Assembly: GCF_947258525.1 (NCBI RefSeq)
Contig: NZ_CAMYIP010000011.1
Location: 1 to 64,000, forward strand
DNA: 64,000 nt
DNA from: an uncultured Eudoraea sp.
Lineage (GTDB): Bacteria > Bacteroidota > Bacteroidia > Flavobacteriales > Flavobacteriaceae
Direction: 5' to 3'
The first letter of the stretch is position 1. Every line of letters starts with the position of its first letter. Below are positions 5,937 to 15,666 of this stretch, in pieces. The position numbers were made by a program, and so were the translations under genes. Below the pieces are notes generated by a model, which had not been told where the DNA came from, searched no databases, and saw nothing but the letters and a program-made list of their open reading frames with translations.

Positions 5937-8093
5937 ATGGCAAGAATTACCATTAAACAGCACGATATCACAGATTGTGGTGCAGCCTGTTTGGCATCCA
6001 TAGCATCCCATTATGAACTTCATATTCCAATAGCCAGGATTAGGCAATATGCAGGTACTGATAAAAAAGGCACCAATGTTTTGGGTCTTTTGGAAGCTGC
6101 ACAAAAATTAGGATTTAATGCCAAAGGGGTAAGGGGAGATTTTGATAGCCTTTTTAAAATACCTAAGCCCGCAATAGCACATGTTATTGTGAAAGAAGTA
6201 TTGCATCATTATACTGTAATCTATGAAGTGAATAAACGGCATATTTCTATCATGGACCCTGCCTTTGGCAAACTCCAAAAAAAGACTCATGAAGAGTTTC
6301 AAAAAGAATGGACAGGGGTTTTGGTACTCCTATCACCTAAAGAGAATTTTAGTAAAGGCAATGAAAAAGTCTCGGTTTATAAACGCTTCTGGTTTCTTTT
6401 AAAACCTCATAAATGGGTGCTCCTGCAAGCATTTGCCGGAGCTGTAGTGTATACACTTTTGGGTTTTTCAACGTCTATTTATATTCAAAAATTAACCGAC
6501 TTTGTTTTTATTGGCGGGAATACCAGGTTATTAAATTTATTAAGCATCATTATGTTGCTTTTACTGATTTTACAATTGCTGATTGGCGTATTTAAGGATG
6601 TTTTTTTGATAAAATCTGGTCAGCAGATTGATGTTCGTCTTATCCTTGGCTATTACAAACATCTTTTAAAATTACCCCAGCAATTCTTCGACACAATGCG
6701 CGTTGGCGAAATCATTTCCCGAATTAATGATGCGGTAAAGATCAGAACATTTATTAACGGAGTTTCCTTAAACCTTACTGTAAACGTGCTAATAATTTTC
6801 TTCTCTTTTGGCATTATGTTTTCGTTCTACTGGAAATTGGCACTTATCATGTTAACCGTTATTCCGGTTTATGCGGCCGTTTATTTTATTGTTAATGCTC
6901 TAAACAGAAAAACGGAACGAAAGATCATGGAAAAATCAGCAGAATTGGAAAGTCAGTTGGTAGAATCCCTAAATGCTGTTGGTACCATAAAACGATTTGG
7001 GCTGGAAAGCTTTGCTAATATAAAGACGGAAACTAAATTTATAAGCTTATTAAAGACAGCGTATAACTCAGCATTAAACTCAGTATTCTCCGCTACCGGC
7101 AGTGATTCTATATCCAAACTGTTTACAATCATCCTTTTGTGGAGCGGTACTTACTTTGTCATAAATCGGGATATCACGCCCGGAGAACTAATGTCTTTTT
7201 ATGCTATTGTAGGCTATTTTACAGGGCCGGCAGCAAGTCTTATAGGGTCTAACCGGCAAATACAGAATGCTCTGATTGCTGCAGAGCGTTTATTTGAGAT
7301 AATGGATCTGCAAAGGGAGGAAGATGAAAACAGGATTATTATAAAAAGGGAAAATCTTGGCGACATACATTTCAAAGATGTCACCTTCAGATATGGCACC
7401 AGGGTTGAGGTCTTTAAAAGGTTAAATTTACTTATCCCCAAAGGTAAGATTACCGCTATAGTGGGAGAAAGTGGCTCTGGAAAATCTACGCTTATATCTT
7501 TATTACAAAATCTCTATCCAATTCAAAAAGGAACTATTTCCATAGGGGAAATTGATTTGAAATACGCAGATAAAACAAGTCTGAGGAATTTAGTTTCCGT
7601 GGTTCCACAGAAAATTGACCTGTTCGCAGGAGATGTCATAGAAAATATTGCAGTAGGCGAATTTGCCCCTGAAATGGAAAGGGTTATTCAAATCTGTAAA
7701 AGGATTGGAATTTTAGATTTTATCGAAAACCTCCCAAATGGCTTTAATACTTATCTGGGAGAAAATGGCGCTACCCTTTCAGGTGGTCAAAAACAGCGAA
7801 TTGCTATTGCCAGGGCATTATACAAAAATCCGGAAGTGTTGGTTTTGGATGAGGCAACGTCGGCTTTGGACAGCAGTTCGGAAAGCTATGTCCAGAAAGC
7901 GGTTGACAGCTTTAATGAGACCAACAAAACTGTCGTGATCATAGCCCACAGATTGAGTACAGTTTTCAGGGCCCACAAGATAGTTGTATTAACCAGAGGC
8001 AAAGTAATGGAGCAAGGCTCGCATAGTGAGCTATACAATAGCAAAGGTGTCTACTACAAACTCTGGCAACAACAAATGCCACAGTCCTTTTAG
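5937..8093 (+). CDS. C39-peptidase ABC exporter (PCAT type)
   Basis: This 718-residue bacteriocin-type exporter should cut double-glycine leaders and pump out the mature peptides. Residues 1-130 form the C39 peptidase, with Gln8, catalytic Cys14 in 'DITDCGAACLA', His91 in 'HHYTVIY' and Asp107 in 'IMDPAFG'. A membrane domain covers about 155-450. The ATPase follows: Walker A 'GESGSGKST' near 510, signature 'LSGGQKQR' near 615, Walker B 'VLVLDEATSALD' near 640, and the switch His in 'IIAHRLS' near 668. All key residues are present, so it should be active. It pairs with the HlyD protein at 2805, and its substrates are most simply the four peptides between them. Confidence 0.95.
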   Translation: MARITIKQHDITDCGAACLASIASHYELHIPIARIRQYAGTDKKGTNVLGLLEAAQKLGFNAKGVRGDFDSLFKIPKPAIAHVIVKEVLHHYTVIYEVNKRHISIMDPAFGKLQKKTHEEFQKEWTGVLVLLSPKENFSKGNEKVSVYKRFWFLLKPHKWVLLQAFAGAVVYTLLGFSTSIYIQKLTDFVFIGGNTRLLNLLSIIMLLLLILQLLIGVFKDVFLIKSGQQIDVRLILGYYKHLLKLPQQFFDTMRVGEIISRINDAVKIRTFINGVSLNLTVNVLIIFFSFGIMFSFYWKLALIMLTVIPVYAAVYFIVNALNRKTERKIMEKSAELESQLVESLNAVGTIKRFGLESFANIKTETKFISLLKTAYNSALNSVFSATGSDSISKLFTIILLWSGTYFVINRDITPGELMSFYAIVGYFTGPAASLIGSNRQIQNALIAAERLFEIMDLQREEDENRIIIKRENLGDIHFKDVTFRYGTRVEVFKRLNLLIPKGKITAIVGESGSGKSTLISLLQNLYPIQKGTISIGEIDLKYADKTSLRNLVSVVPQKIDLFAGDVIENIAVGEFAPEMERVIQICKRIGILDFIENLPNGFNTYLGENGATLSGGQKQRIAIARALYKNPEVLVLDEATSALDSSSESYVQKAVDSFNETNKTVVIIAHRLSTVFRAHKIVVLTRGKVMEQGSHSELYNSKGVYYKLWQQQMPQSF

Positions 8094-8122
8094 AATGCTA
8101 GTTGGCATAATAGAACATTGGT

Positions 8123-11100
8123 CTAATTGCGGTTTTCATAAGCTGGTCTGGCAGGCTGCTTAAAGCTGCTATTACTGTTTAGCAATTTCATAACTTCTTT
8201 AATACCAGCCTCAAGTTGTGCATCTGTGCCATTTGCCAATTTCTGAAAATCTTCCACAACTTCAATATCTGCATCTACGCCGTGTCCTTCTTTGAACCAG
8301 GTTCCATCCGGGTCGTACATTCTAAAGGTTGGCACAGTAATAATACCATTGTCTATTAGACCAGGCGCTCCGGAAATTCCAATCAAACCACCCCATGTGC
8401 GTGTGCCGATCAGTGGCCCAAGTCCCCTCTTTTTAAAATAATCCGGAAAAGCATCTCCTCCGGAGCCGCTAAAGCCATTGATAAGCATGACTTTTGGACC
8501 AAAATTACCGGCAGGGGGCCATGACCAATCGCTACCATCTCTAACGGCCCAAAAGGCCAAAGGTTTGCGATCTAATAATTCAATGAACCTGTCAGGGATT
8601 TGACCGCCACTATTGAAACGTTCATCTATAATCATACCTTCTTTATTCATCTGGGCATAAAATTGCCTAACCAGTTCATTTTGACCATCTCGCCCGGTAC
8701 TTCGTACATAGACGTATCCAATTTTACCATTGGTTTCCCTGTCTACCCGTTGGCGATTACCTTCTATCCAGGATAAATGTCGTAACCTGGTTTCGGAGGG
8801 GATTGGTTTTACAACAACTTTTTTTGAACCAATAAGTGACGGACTGCTGTTTACTGTGATTTGTACGGCTACATCAGCCAATCCCTGAAATGAAGCAAAA
8901 ATTGGTTTTGTAGGATCTATTAACTGGCCATTTACCGCCAGAATGTAATCACCTTCTTTTACGTCTACACCCGGTTTTTCTAATGGTGAACGCACTTCAA
9001 TATCCCAGGGGGCACCCGAGATTATTTTTTTTATTCTGTAATGTCCATTTTCCAGGCTAAAATCAGCACCCAAATAACCAATATTCATTCTTTTGCGCTG
9101 TGCTAAATCACCACCACGATTATAGGTATGAGAGGCATTTAACTCTGCAATAAGATCGCCAATAATAATATTTATATCGCTTCGCGAACTAGCCTGATCT
9201 ACTAACTGCCCATATCGGGTTTTCATTTTATTCCAGTCAACCCCATGCATATTTGGATCGTAGAAATAGTCGCGTTCAAAGCGCCATACATCATTAAATA
9301 GCTGTTTCCACTCTTCTTTAGGAACCACATTCATAATCATATTTTCCGTAGGGACCGTTTTCTCAATTTTCTGATCTGCTTTAATATCAATTACTGCCAG
9401 TTTTTGATCTTGCGTAACCAATACTTTTTTCCCATCTGCAGACACCTCAAAATTTGCAACATCAGGAATAATGGTTTTAACTTCTCTTTCTTTAAGATCA
9501 TAATAATCAAGCGACTGTTCAACGCCCTCGGGAGATCCTGAGTTGGGGTAACGCATAAATAAAAGCTTATCTTCCACGGCCTTTAGATCGCCTAAATTAC
9601 CCGGGGCAACATCTAACATTTCTACCCTACTTTCAAATCCATCAATATCAATGATGGTAGGTTCAATTTCTTTTTTAGTTTCTTTATCTTTTTTACTACT
9701 CTTCTTATCGTCTTCTTTCTCCTCATCCTTTTCAGGTGTTTCTACCTCGTCATTTTTTACTGCCAGCAAAGATTTTTCCGATTTGCTTAAGGTTCCTACT
9801 GCTATTTTGCTGGTGTTTGGATAGATAAAAGTATTATCCAGATCTGAATATACCGGCTGGAATGTTCTATTGGTAGCAAAGAAAAGGTGTTTGCCATCTG
9901 CGCTAAAAGCCGGAGAAAAATCCGTATAATAACCCGAGGTAAGCTGAGATACTTTCTTGTTCTCTGTGTCATATAAAAATATGGCAGTAGTGGCCATATT
10001 ATCATTTCTTCTGGCATAAGCAACCCATTTGCTATCCGGGGACCATGTTACGCTAAAATCGCGTAAAACACCTTCGAACATTCTTTTACCTTTATCCACT
10101 TTAGTTGCCTCGGCGGTATTGATATCAATATAATTTATGGTCATAGATTGATCTACATAGACAATTTTCTTACTGTCGGGAGACCAATAGATGGAATAAT
10201 TAAAGCCACTGGTAAAATTCGTGATTGTTTTTGGCGGTTTGTTGCCGGTCATATCATAAATCATCAATTGATATTCACCGGATGCGTCACTCCAGCAAGC
10301 CACAGAATTCCCATCAGGTGACCAGGCCGGTTTGCGTTCGGCACTGCCCGAGGTAGCAGAAATATTTGCTACAAAACCTTCTGTTGCAGGTAAACTAAAT
10401 AATTCACCCCTGGCCTGAACTACAAGTCTGTTACCATCAGGTGATAAGGTTGAATTTTGTAAAAAAGAAGCAACATTCTTTTGTTCGGGAATGAGCCCCC
10501 TTTGATCTGATATTATCTCAATGTTTAACTCGGTTTCTGTGGCCGAAGTTAAATTGTATAAATATAATTTTCCACCTGCTTCAAAAATAATATCAGCGGA
10601 ACTGCTTTCCGGGAAAGTAATGTCAAAATCTTTAAAATTGGTTAACTGGCTATGAGTTCTGCTGGCCAGATCATATTTCCACAAGTTATTTCGTTCATTC
10701 GGCCCGTTATCCGACATGTAATAAATTGCTTCTCCATTCCACATCGGCAATTCATCATTTGCACTGTTATTGGTTATATTTTCTGTCGCAAATGTGTTTA
10801 GATCAAATACCATAATATCTGCTGCACGGCCACCGCGGTACCTTTTCCAATTTCTGTTTACACGTGATTTGTCCGTGTATGCTATTTTATTTCCATCCGG
10901 CGAAAATGAAGCAAATTCACCATAGGGGATTGGTAGTTTTTCAGGAGATCCTCCGGCTATTGAAATGGTATAAAATTGACTAAAGCTTTGCCGCCCACTT
11001 TCCCGTGAAGATGAAAACAACACATGCTTCCCGTCCGGGGTCCACCCCAGGACCCTGTCAAACATGCCATGATAGGTGAGCCGTTTGGGAATACCACCAT

Positions 11101-11383
11101 TTGTATTAATAATATAAATATCGCTATTTCCATGATAGTTGGCGGTATAGGCAATCATAGTACCATCCGGAGAAAATCTTGGATAACTTTCAGACCCTTC
11201 TGGCGAACTTAATTTACTGGCCTTACCCCCGGATTTTGGAGAAATCCATACATCATCCCCATAAATGAAAGTAATATGTGTATCAGACACATCAGGATGT
11301 TGCATTAAACTACCGCTAATTTGAGCGCTTGCAGATCCATAAATGAGTAATGCAAATATTAAAGCTAAATATGTTTTTCTCAT
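8123..11383 (-). CDS. Tricorn-type S41 peptidase, exported
   Basis: This 1086-residue serine peptidase starts at the ATG at 11383, which gives a clean signal peptide (MRKTYLALIFALLIYGSASA). The frame also opens 12 codons earlier, but that would bury the signal. N-terminal PD40/TolB-like beta-propeller repeats ('SPDG' motifs) run to about 540, followed by a Lys/Glu-rich linker. A PDZ segment lies near 800-870 and an S41 catalytic domain near 880-1060. The nucleophile is probably the Ser in 'GFSGSGGDAFPDYF' near 970, and 'GTRTWGG' follows. The layout matches tricorn protease homologues that degrade peptides. In Bacteroidota these are often exported, which suggests a periplasmic role. It converges on the exporter gene with a 29-base gap. 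Confidence 0.9.
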   Translation of the reverse strand: MRKTYLALIFALLIYGSASAQISGSLMQHPDVSDTHITFIYGDDVWISPKSGGKASKLSSPEGSESYPRFSPDGTMIAYTANYHGNSDIYIINTNGGIPKRLTYHGMFDRVLGWTPDGKHVLFSSSRESGRQSFSQFYTISIAGGSPEKLPIPYGEFASFSPDGNKIAYTDKSRVNRNWKRYRGGRAADIMVFDLNTFATENITNNSANDELPMWNGEAIYYMSDNGPNERNNLWKYDLASRTHSQLTNFKDFDITFPESSSADIIFEAGGKLYLYNLTSATETELNIEIISDQRGLIPEQKNVASFLQNSTLSPDGNRLVVQARGELFSLPATEGFVANISATSGSAERKPAWSPDGNSVACWSDASGEYQLMIYDMTGNKPPKTITNFTSGFNYSIYWSPDSKKIVYVDQSMTINYIDINTAEATKVDKGKRMFEGVLRDFSVTWSPDSKWVAYARRNDNMATTAIFLYDTENKKVSQLTSGYYTDFSPAFSADGKHLFFATNRTFQPVYSDLDNTFIYPNTSKIAVGTLSKSEKSLLAVKNDEVETPEKDEEKEDDKKSSKKDKETKKEIEPTIIDIDGFESRVEMLDVAPGNLGDLKAVEDKLLFMRYPNSGSPEGVEQSLDYYDLKEREVKTIIPDVANFEVSADGKKVLVTQDQKLAVIDIKADQKIEKTVPTENMIMNVVPKEEWKQLFNDVWRFERDYFYDPNMHGVDWNKMKTRYGQLVDQASSRSDINIIIGDLIAELNASHTYNRGGDLAQRKRMNIGYLGADFSLENGHYRIKKIISGAPWDIEVRSPLEKPGVDVKEGDYILAVNGQLIDPTKPIFASFQGLADVAVQITVNSSPSLIGSKKVVVKPIPSETRLRHLSWIEGNRQRVDRETNGKIGYVYVRSTGRDGQNELVRQFYAQMNKEGMIIDERFNSGGQIPDRFIELLDRKPLAFWAVRDGSDWSWPPAGNFGPKVMLINGFSGSGGDAFPDYFKKRGLGPLIGTRTWGGLIGISGAPGLIDNGIITVPTFRMYDPDGTWFKEGHGVDADIEVVEDFQKLANGTDAQLEAGIKEVMKLLNSNSSFKQPARPAYENRN

Positions 11384-11592
11384 GATTTTGTTTGGATTTC
11401 GTTTTTGATGAATGAGCAAAAATACGGGTTACACGGGAACTAACCAGATTTACATTATATTAAATAGTATAATCCTTTGCGGAAAAATTTTGTTCCTGAA
11501 CCCGGGCATATTGATTTTGGCCTTAATTCAGTTCCATAATATAAAACAGGTTCTTATAATTATCTGCTAAAAGTGAATTGGCTTTTAAGAAG

Positions 11593-12927
11593 TTACAGAC
11601 CTATAGAGATGCCAGTCACCAGCGCTATTGCACTTATGCCCAAAATAACAAGGACGAGTTTAAGGGCAAATTTAAACCATTTGTCAAAGGAGATCCCTGC
11701 AATGGCAAGAACGGCCATTAAACCTCCGTTGGTAGGGATAATCAGATCCGTCATTACGGCACCATATTGATAGGCCAAAACACATACCTGCCTGGAAATT
11801 CCTATAAGATCAGATAAAGGAGCCAATATGGGCATAGTTAAAACGGCCTGACCGGAATAGCTGGGCACTACAAAATGTAGAAGCGATTGTGATACCATCA
11901 TGGAAATAGCCGACAAGCTTTTCGGAAGATATTGCATAGGGGTAAAGAGACCGTATATAATGCTGTCAATAATCAACCCCCGCTCAAGGATTATGGAAAT
12001 ACTGCTTGATAAGCCAACGATCATTGAGGCAAAAATCATGGCTTTAAAACCGTCAATATAGGCCAGACTTGTGCCATTTATCCCCAGTTTTCCTATCAAG
12101 CCTACCACCAGGGCCAGTATAAAAAACTCTGCAGACATTTCATTAAAACCCCAATTGTATTCCAGGATACCTATAATTAAAATAATAAATGCTATTGCTA
12201 CCAACCCCAGGATTATTGCACTTCGCGTATTCAGGTTCTTTTTTTCAAAAATGTGCTCTTCTTCACTAACAACCTTATTTTTATTGGCATATCTGATTAC
12301 CATAAACATCCATATGCAAAATGCTATCGCCATAACCACTAAACGGAAACCACTACCCGATAAAAACTCCAGGCCTGTCTCTTTTTGGGCGATAACCACG
12401 GCAAAAGGATTAATAGGGCTAAATGAGGCTCCCAATATTGCGGAACCATAACTTATTGCCACTGCCACAAACGAATTATAACCCAGTCTGGATGATAGAT
12501 ACAAAAGCACAGGAGTCATGGCAATAATTTCTTCCTGTAACCCACTTAATGCCCCCCCTGCAAGAAAGGCCAGGGAGACTACAATCAGAGCTATTTCTTC
12601 CTTTCCCTGCAAGAGCATCGTTAGAAATTCAATGCCGTCTTTTAAAGCTCCGGTTCTTTCTATGACATAAAAACTACCTCCAATTAATAATATAAGTGCA
12701 ATTAAATCGGCTCTATTGATAAACCCTTCCGGAATGGACATGAAAGTATCCCATACAGAAACAGATGGCGCATCTATCTGCTGATAGGAATTGTCTACAA
12801 CACTGAGCTGATTGGTTTCCGGATTAATTACCCTTTGGTATTCGCCCTGTGGAATGATATAGGTTAAGATTGCAGCAAATAGAATAAACCCGATCATGAT
12901 GACAAGGGCATTTGGGAAGTTTTTCAT
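11593..12927 (-). CDS. YfcC/DcuC-family carrier
   Basis: This 444-residue polytopic inner-membrane protein has about 11-12 hydrophobic segments. The first helix runs straight into a short periplasmic loop ('YIIPQGEYQRV'), typical of YfcC-type members of the DcuC superfamily. The conserved 'SGLQEEIIAMTPVL' and 'SPINPFAVVIAQ' re-entrant-like stretches are present. Family members are predicted to move C4-dicarboxylates, amino acids or related anions. The substrate cannot be fixed here. It stands alone on the minus strand between the tricorn gene and a divergent hypothetical. Confidence 0.85.
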   Translation of the reverse strand: MKNFPNALVIMIGFILFAAILTYIIPQGEYQRVINPETNQLSVVDNSYQQIDAPSVSVWDTFMSIPEGFINRADLIALILLIGGSFYVIERTGALKDGIEFLTMLLQGKEEIALIVVSLAFLAGGALSGLQEEIIAMTPVLLYLSSRLGYNSFVAVAISYGSAILGASFSPINPFAVVIAQKETGLEFLSGSGFRLVVMAIAFCIWMFMVIRYANKNKVVSEEEHIFEKKNLNTRSAIILGLVAIAFIILIIGILEYNWGFNEMSAEFFILALVVGLIGKLGINGTSLAYIDGFKAMIFASMIVGLSSSISIILERGLIIDSIIYGLFTPMQYLPKSLSAISMMVSQSLLHFVVPSYSGQAVLTMPILAPLSDLIGISRQVCVLAYQYGAVMTDLIIPTNGGLMAVLAIAGISFDKWFKFALKLVLVILGISAIALVTGISIGL

Positions 12928-13121
12928 TTATTGGAAAGGTTTTAGGTTGGTTTAGTCCGGAAAGTTAGCGATTAAATTTTCTTTTCAGGAAGTTAGACTC
13001 TAAACATCCGGTGATTGGAATTATACTCAAATAAGGATTGCAAGTAAGCTGCTGAGGTATCCCGAAGCCATGGTATGTTGAAATTTAATTGATTATATTT
13101 AAGAAGGCTGAAAATGGAATT

Positions 13122-14180
13122 ATGAAAAGCCAAACAACATTTATTTTTCTTCTTCTTAATTTGTCGTTGGGTCATTTTATGTTATCCCAGCAAGCTGCTA
13201 GTACAGGTTTTAATGAGACGACGGAGCTATTTAAAGATCAGGAAGAATTGTCTATAAGACTAAAATTCTCTACCAAAAACCTTAGGGCGAACACCAATGA
13301 TAGTACCTATATAGCGTCTACACTTTGGTACAAGGATGCGAGAGATCTATGGGATTCCATTGATATTAAGCTCAGAGCCCGTGGTAATTTCAGGCGTAAT
13401 AACTGTTATTACGTTCCATTGCGAATCAAGATAAAAAAATCTAAAGCAAAAGGGACAATCTTTGAAGGAAACAAAAAACTCAAAGTTGTTCTTCCGTGTC
13501 TGGAGGGCAGAAATGGTAATGACTATGTTCTAAAGGAGTATTTGGCCTATAAGCTATATGAAGATATTTCGCCATATCATTTCAAAACCAGATTGGTGGA
13601 TCTCGAATTTCTTGAAGAGAAAGGACAACGAATAAAAGAGCACAGGATCCAGGGCTTTCTCATTGAGGATATTGATAATGTTGCCGAACGTGTAAATGGA
13701 AAGCAGATAAAAAGGATTATACATCCCTTGCAGCATGATGCCGTTTACGCGGTGGAAAATGCATTTTTTGAATACATGATAGGAAATACGGACTATTCTT
13801 CAAGGGTTCAACACAATCAACGGCTTTTGTTTATTGATGATAAGATTATTTCGGTTCCTTACGATTTTGATATGTCAGGGTTGGTGAATACACATTACGC
13901 AACAGTGTCTAATATCCAGAACATACCTGTACAAATAGATCAGGTTACACAACGCGCATACAAGGGGTATATGAGGGATGAAGAAGTATTCCAAAAAGTA
14001 CGACAGACCTACCTTGCTCACAAAGAACGAATTTTTGCCGTAGTTGATGGTTTAAAAATCCATTTCCGGGACGCGGCTCAGCTATCTACGGCTGAAGATT
14101 TTATTACGTCTTTTTATAAAATTCTTGAGGATGATAAAAAATTCGAGAGGAATATAATTAAACGCACCCGGACTAAATAA
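13122..14180 (+). CDS. Exported protein with CotH/kinase-like features
   Basis: This 352-residue protein starts at the ATG at 13122, which gives a signal peptide ending near 'FMLSQ'; an earlier in-frame start is less likely. The central part has 'YVLKEYLAYKLYEDISP', then 'GFLIEDIDNVAER', then 'YMIGNTDYSS', and finally 'VPYDFDMSGLVN'. This spacing of Lys, Glu, Asn and Asp residues recalls the atypical kinase fold of CotH-like proteins. The match is my reading, not a search result. The C-terminus is basic and helical. No neighbour suggests a substrate. Confidence 0.55.
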   Translation: MKSQTTFIFLLLNLSLGHFMLSQQAASTGFNETTELFKDQEELSIRLKFSTKNLRANTNDSTYIASTLWYKDARDLWDSIDIKLRARGNFRRNNCYYVPLRIKIKKSKAKGTIFEGNKKLKVVLPCLEGRNGNDYVLKEYLAYKLYEDISPYHFKTRLVDLEFLEEKGQRIKEHRIQGFLIEDIDNVAERVNGKQIKRIIHPLQHDAVYAVENAFFEYMIGNTDYSSRVQHNQRLLFIDDKIISVPYDFDMSGLVNTHYATVSNIQNIPVQIDQVTQRAYKGYMRDEEVFQKVRQTYLAHKERIFAVVDGLKIHFRDAAQLSTAEDFITSFYKILEDDKKFERNIIKRTRTK

Positions 14181-14533
14181 ATTCCAAGGTAAATACCATA
14201 ATTAATTGCTGCCTGAAACCTCCGAATAATTTCATGGAGTATTTTTATATTAAGTTGATATAAAAAATGCGAAACTGTATGAAATTACTAAAGTATTTTT
14301 GAGAACCAAAGTTTTGTTGGATGCATTCATTTTAATGATGGTCATGACAAAATGGAGAATGATGAAATTATATAACCGACTATTTTGCTACGGTAAAAAA
14401 AGTACTGCGTTCGGACAATAATAAAGGGTCTTCATCCACCTTGGTTATGATTGAGTATGCAAAAATTATATGTTTGTACCCAATTTCTTCACAGGAAGAC
14501 ATACTTATATCTATTAACTAATTATTGAAACAC
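14181..14533. other. Gene-poor gap with a small minus-strand frame
   Basis: This 353-base gap has no convincing gene. One minus-strand frame (14380-14502, 40 codons, ATG at 14502) encodes MSSCEEIGYKHIIFAYSIIT and continues through 'VDEDPLLLSERSTFF'. It could be a small gene or the remnant of a larger one. No strong terminator or promoter stands out. Confidence 0.3.
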
Positions 14534-15037
14534 ATGAAAAAAGTTATTCTCTTATTTACTGCTATCGTAATTCTGGCAAGTTGCCAGGAAAAAGTACAGG
14601 AACCAAAGGCGCCAATGCCGGATCCGAATATGGAAAAATTTCATAAGAATGTAGAAACCACAAAGGCTTTTTTGGAGGCATTTTCCAACAATGACTCCCT
14701 TAACTTTGGGCAATATGTCACCGATGATTTTATCTGGTCACCGCCCAGTGTAGGAAGCGACTCCTTGCCCAGAGCTACCTGGGAAGAAGCTATGAAAGGT
14801 TTTATGAAAGGGTATAATAACAAAAAACTAACCAATGCACAGTATTTTGCGGGCTTGGGAGAGGATCAAAAACCCAATGGAGATGTCCGAGTTTACGGAC
14901 TTTGGGAATCGGTAAATGCGGAAACCGGAAAAGACTCCAGATTAAAATATTATGCAGTCTACTTTTTTAATGATGACGGCAAAATTATACATTCTGCAGA
15001 ATGGTATGACACAGCTGATCTGACTAAAGAATTTTAG
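14534..15037 (+). CDS. SnoaL/NTF2-like lipoprotein
   Basis: This 167-residue protein starts at the ATG at 14534 (MKKVILLFTAIVILASCQ). A lipobox 'LASC' puts the lipidated Cys at residue 17. After a Pro-rich linker comes an NTF2-like cone fold. A helix ('TTKAFLEAFSNND') leads to 'FGQYVTDDFIWSPP', and beta strands carry 'VRVYGLWESV' and 'YAVYFFNDDGKIIHSAEWYD'. This is the pattern of SnoaL-like proteins, which in Bacteroidota are often surface or periplasmic proteins of unknown ligand. A strong terminator follows. Confidence 0.8.
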   Translation: MKKVILLFTAIVILASCQEKVQEPKAPMPDPNMEKFHKNVETTKAFLEAFSNNDSLNFGQYVTDDFIWSPPSVGSDSLPRATWEEAMKGFMKGYNNKKLTNAQYFAGLGEDQKPNGDVRVYGLWESVNAETGKDSRLKYYAVYFFNDDGKIIHSAEWYDTADLTKEF

Positions 15038-15093
15038 GGATGTTTGCTGGGCATATTTCTTGACATTATTTGCCAGGAATAGGTTTATAATAT

Positions 15094-15126
15094 AAAATCC
15101 GACTTTTTTCGAAAAGTCGGATTTTT
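15094..15126. terminator. Bidirectional terminator
   Basis: AAAATCCGACTTTT pairs with AAAAGTCGGATTTT around a very short loop. A-tracts and T-tracts on the two sides let it act for the plus-strand lipoprotein gene and for the minus-strand TerB-like gene. Confidence 0.85.
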
Positions 15127-15165
15127 AATTTTATCCTTTGTAATAAACTATAATACCCCGCTTAC

Positions 15166-15501
15166 CTAATCAAGCGCTGATTCAATATCTATACCGGCTT
15201 CCAGGAGAATATTAAAAACAAGACGGTATTCATCTTCGCTAAATTCCCCGTCGGCATTAGCCATCTCACTTAACATTACTCCTAATGCATGTTTTTTATT
15301 CTCTGGCATGGCTTTCAGCACTTGCATGCACTCTTTGGCTGTTATTTTCCTGGCTTCTTCTATCAGAATTCGGTCAAATTTTAGTATATCCATCAATTGG
15401 GTCAGAAAGTCAATTTCACTTTGACTAACTTTTCCATCCACCAGAATAACCTCATCAATGGCTTTTACTATGGCTAGTTTTTCAGCTAAATTAAATTTCA
15501 T
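15166..15501 (-). CDS. TerB-like small cytoplasmic protein
   Basis: This 111-residue acidic, all-helical protein starts at the ATG at 15501 (MKFNLAEKLAIVKAIDEVIL). The 22 codons before it are A/T-rich and unlike coding sequence. Two repeated acidic helix-turn segments, 'ILVDGKVSQSEIDFL' and 'MANADGEFSEDEYRLV', carry the Asp-Gly-x-x-Ser/Glu-x-x-Glu pattern typical of TerB/DUF533-type domains. These are linked to metal or stress sensing. No other ter genes lie nearby, so the role is open. Confidence 0.7.
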   Translation of the reverse strand: MKFNLAEKLAIVKAIDEVILVDGKVSQSEIDFLTQLMDILKFDRILIEEARKITAKECMQVLKAMPENKKHALGVMLSEMANADGEFSEDEYRLVFNILLEAGIDIESALD

Positions 15502-15666
15502 TATTTCTCTTTCTATAATTGATATGATTATTTTTTTCGAATAAATTATGATATACAAGGTAATCAAAAAAAGTCATTCTTACATCCTTTTTAACGGCAT
15601 TCCTACAAGAAGAACAATAGACAAAGTTTTTGTAACTTATCAAATAAAAATTCAACACAGCATAGC

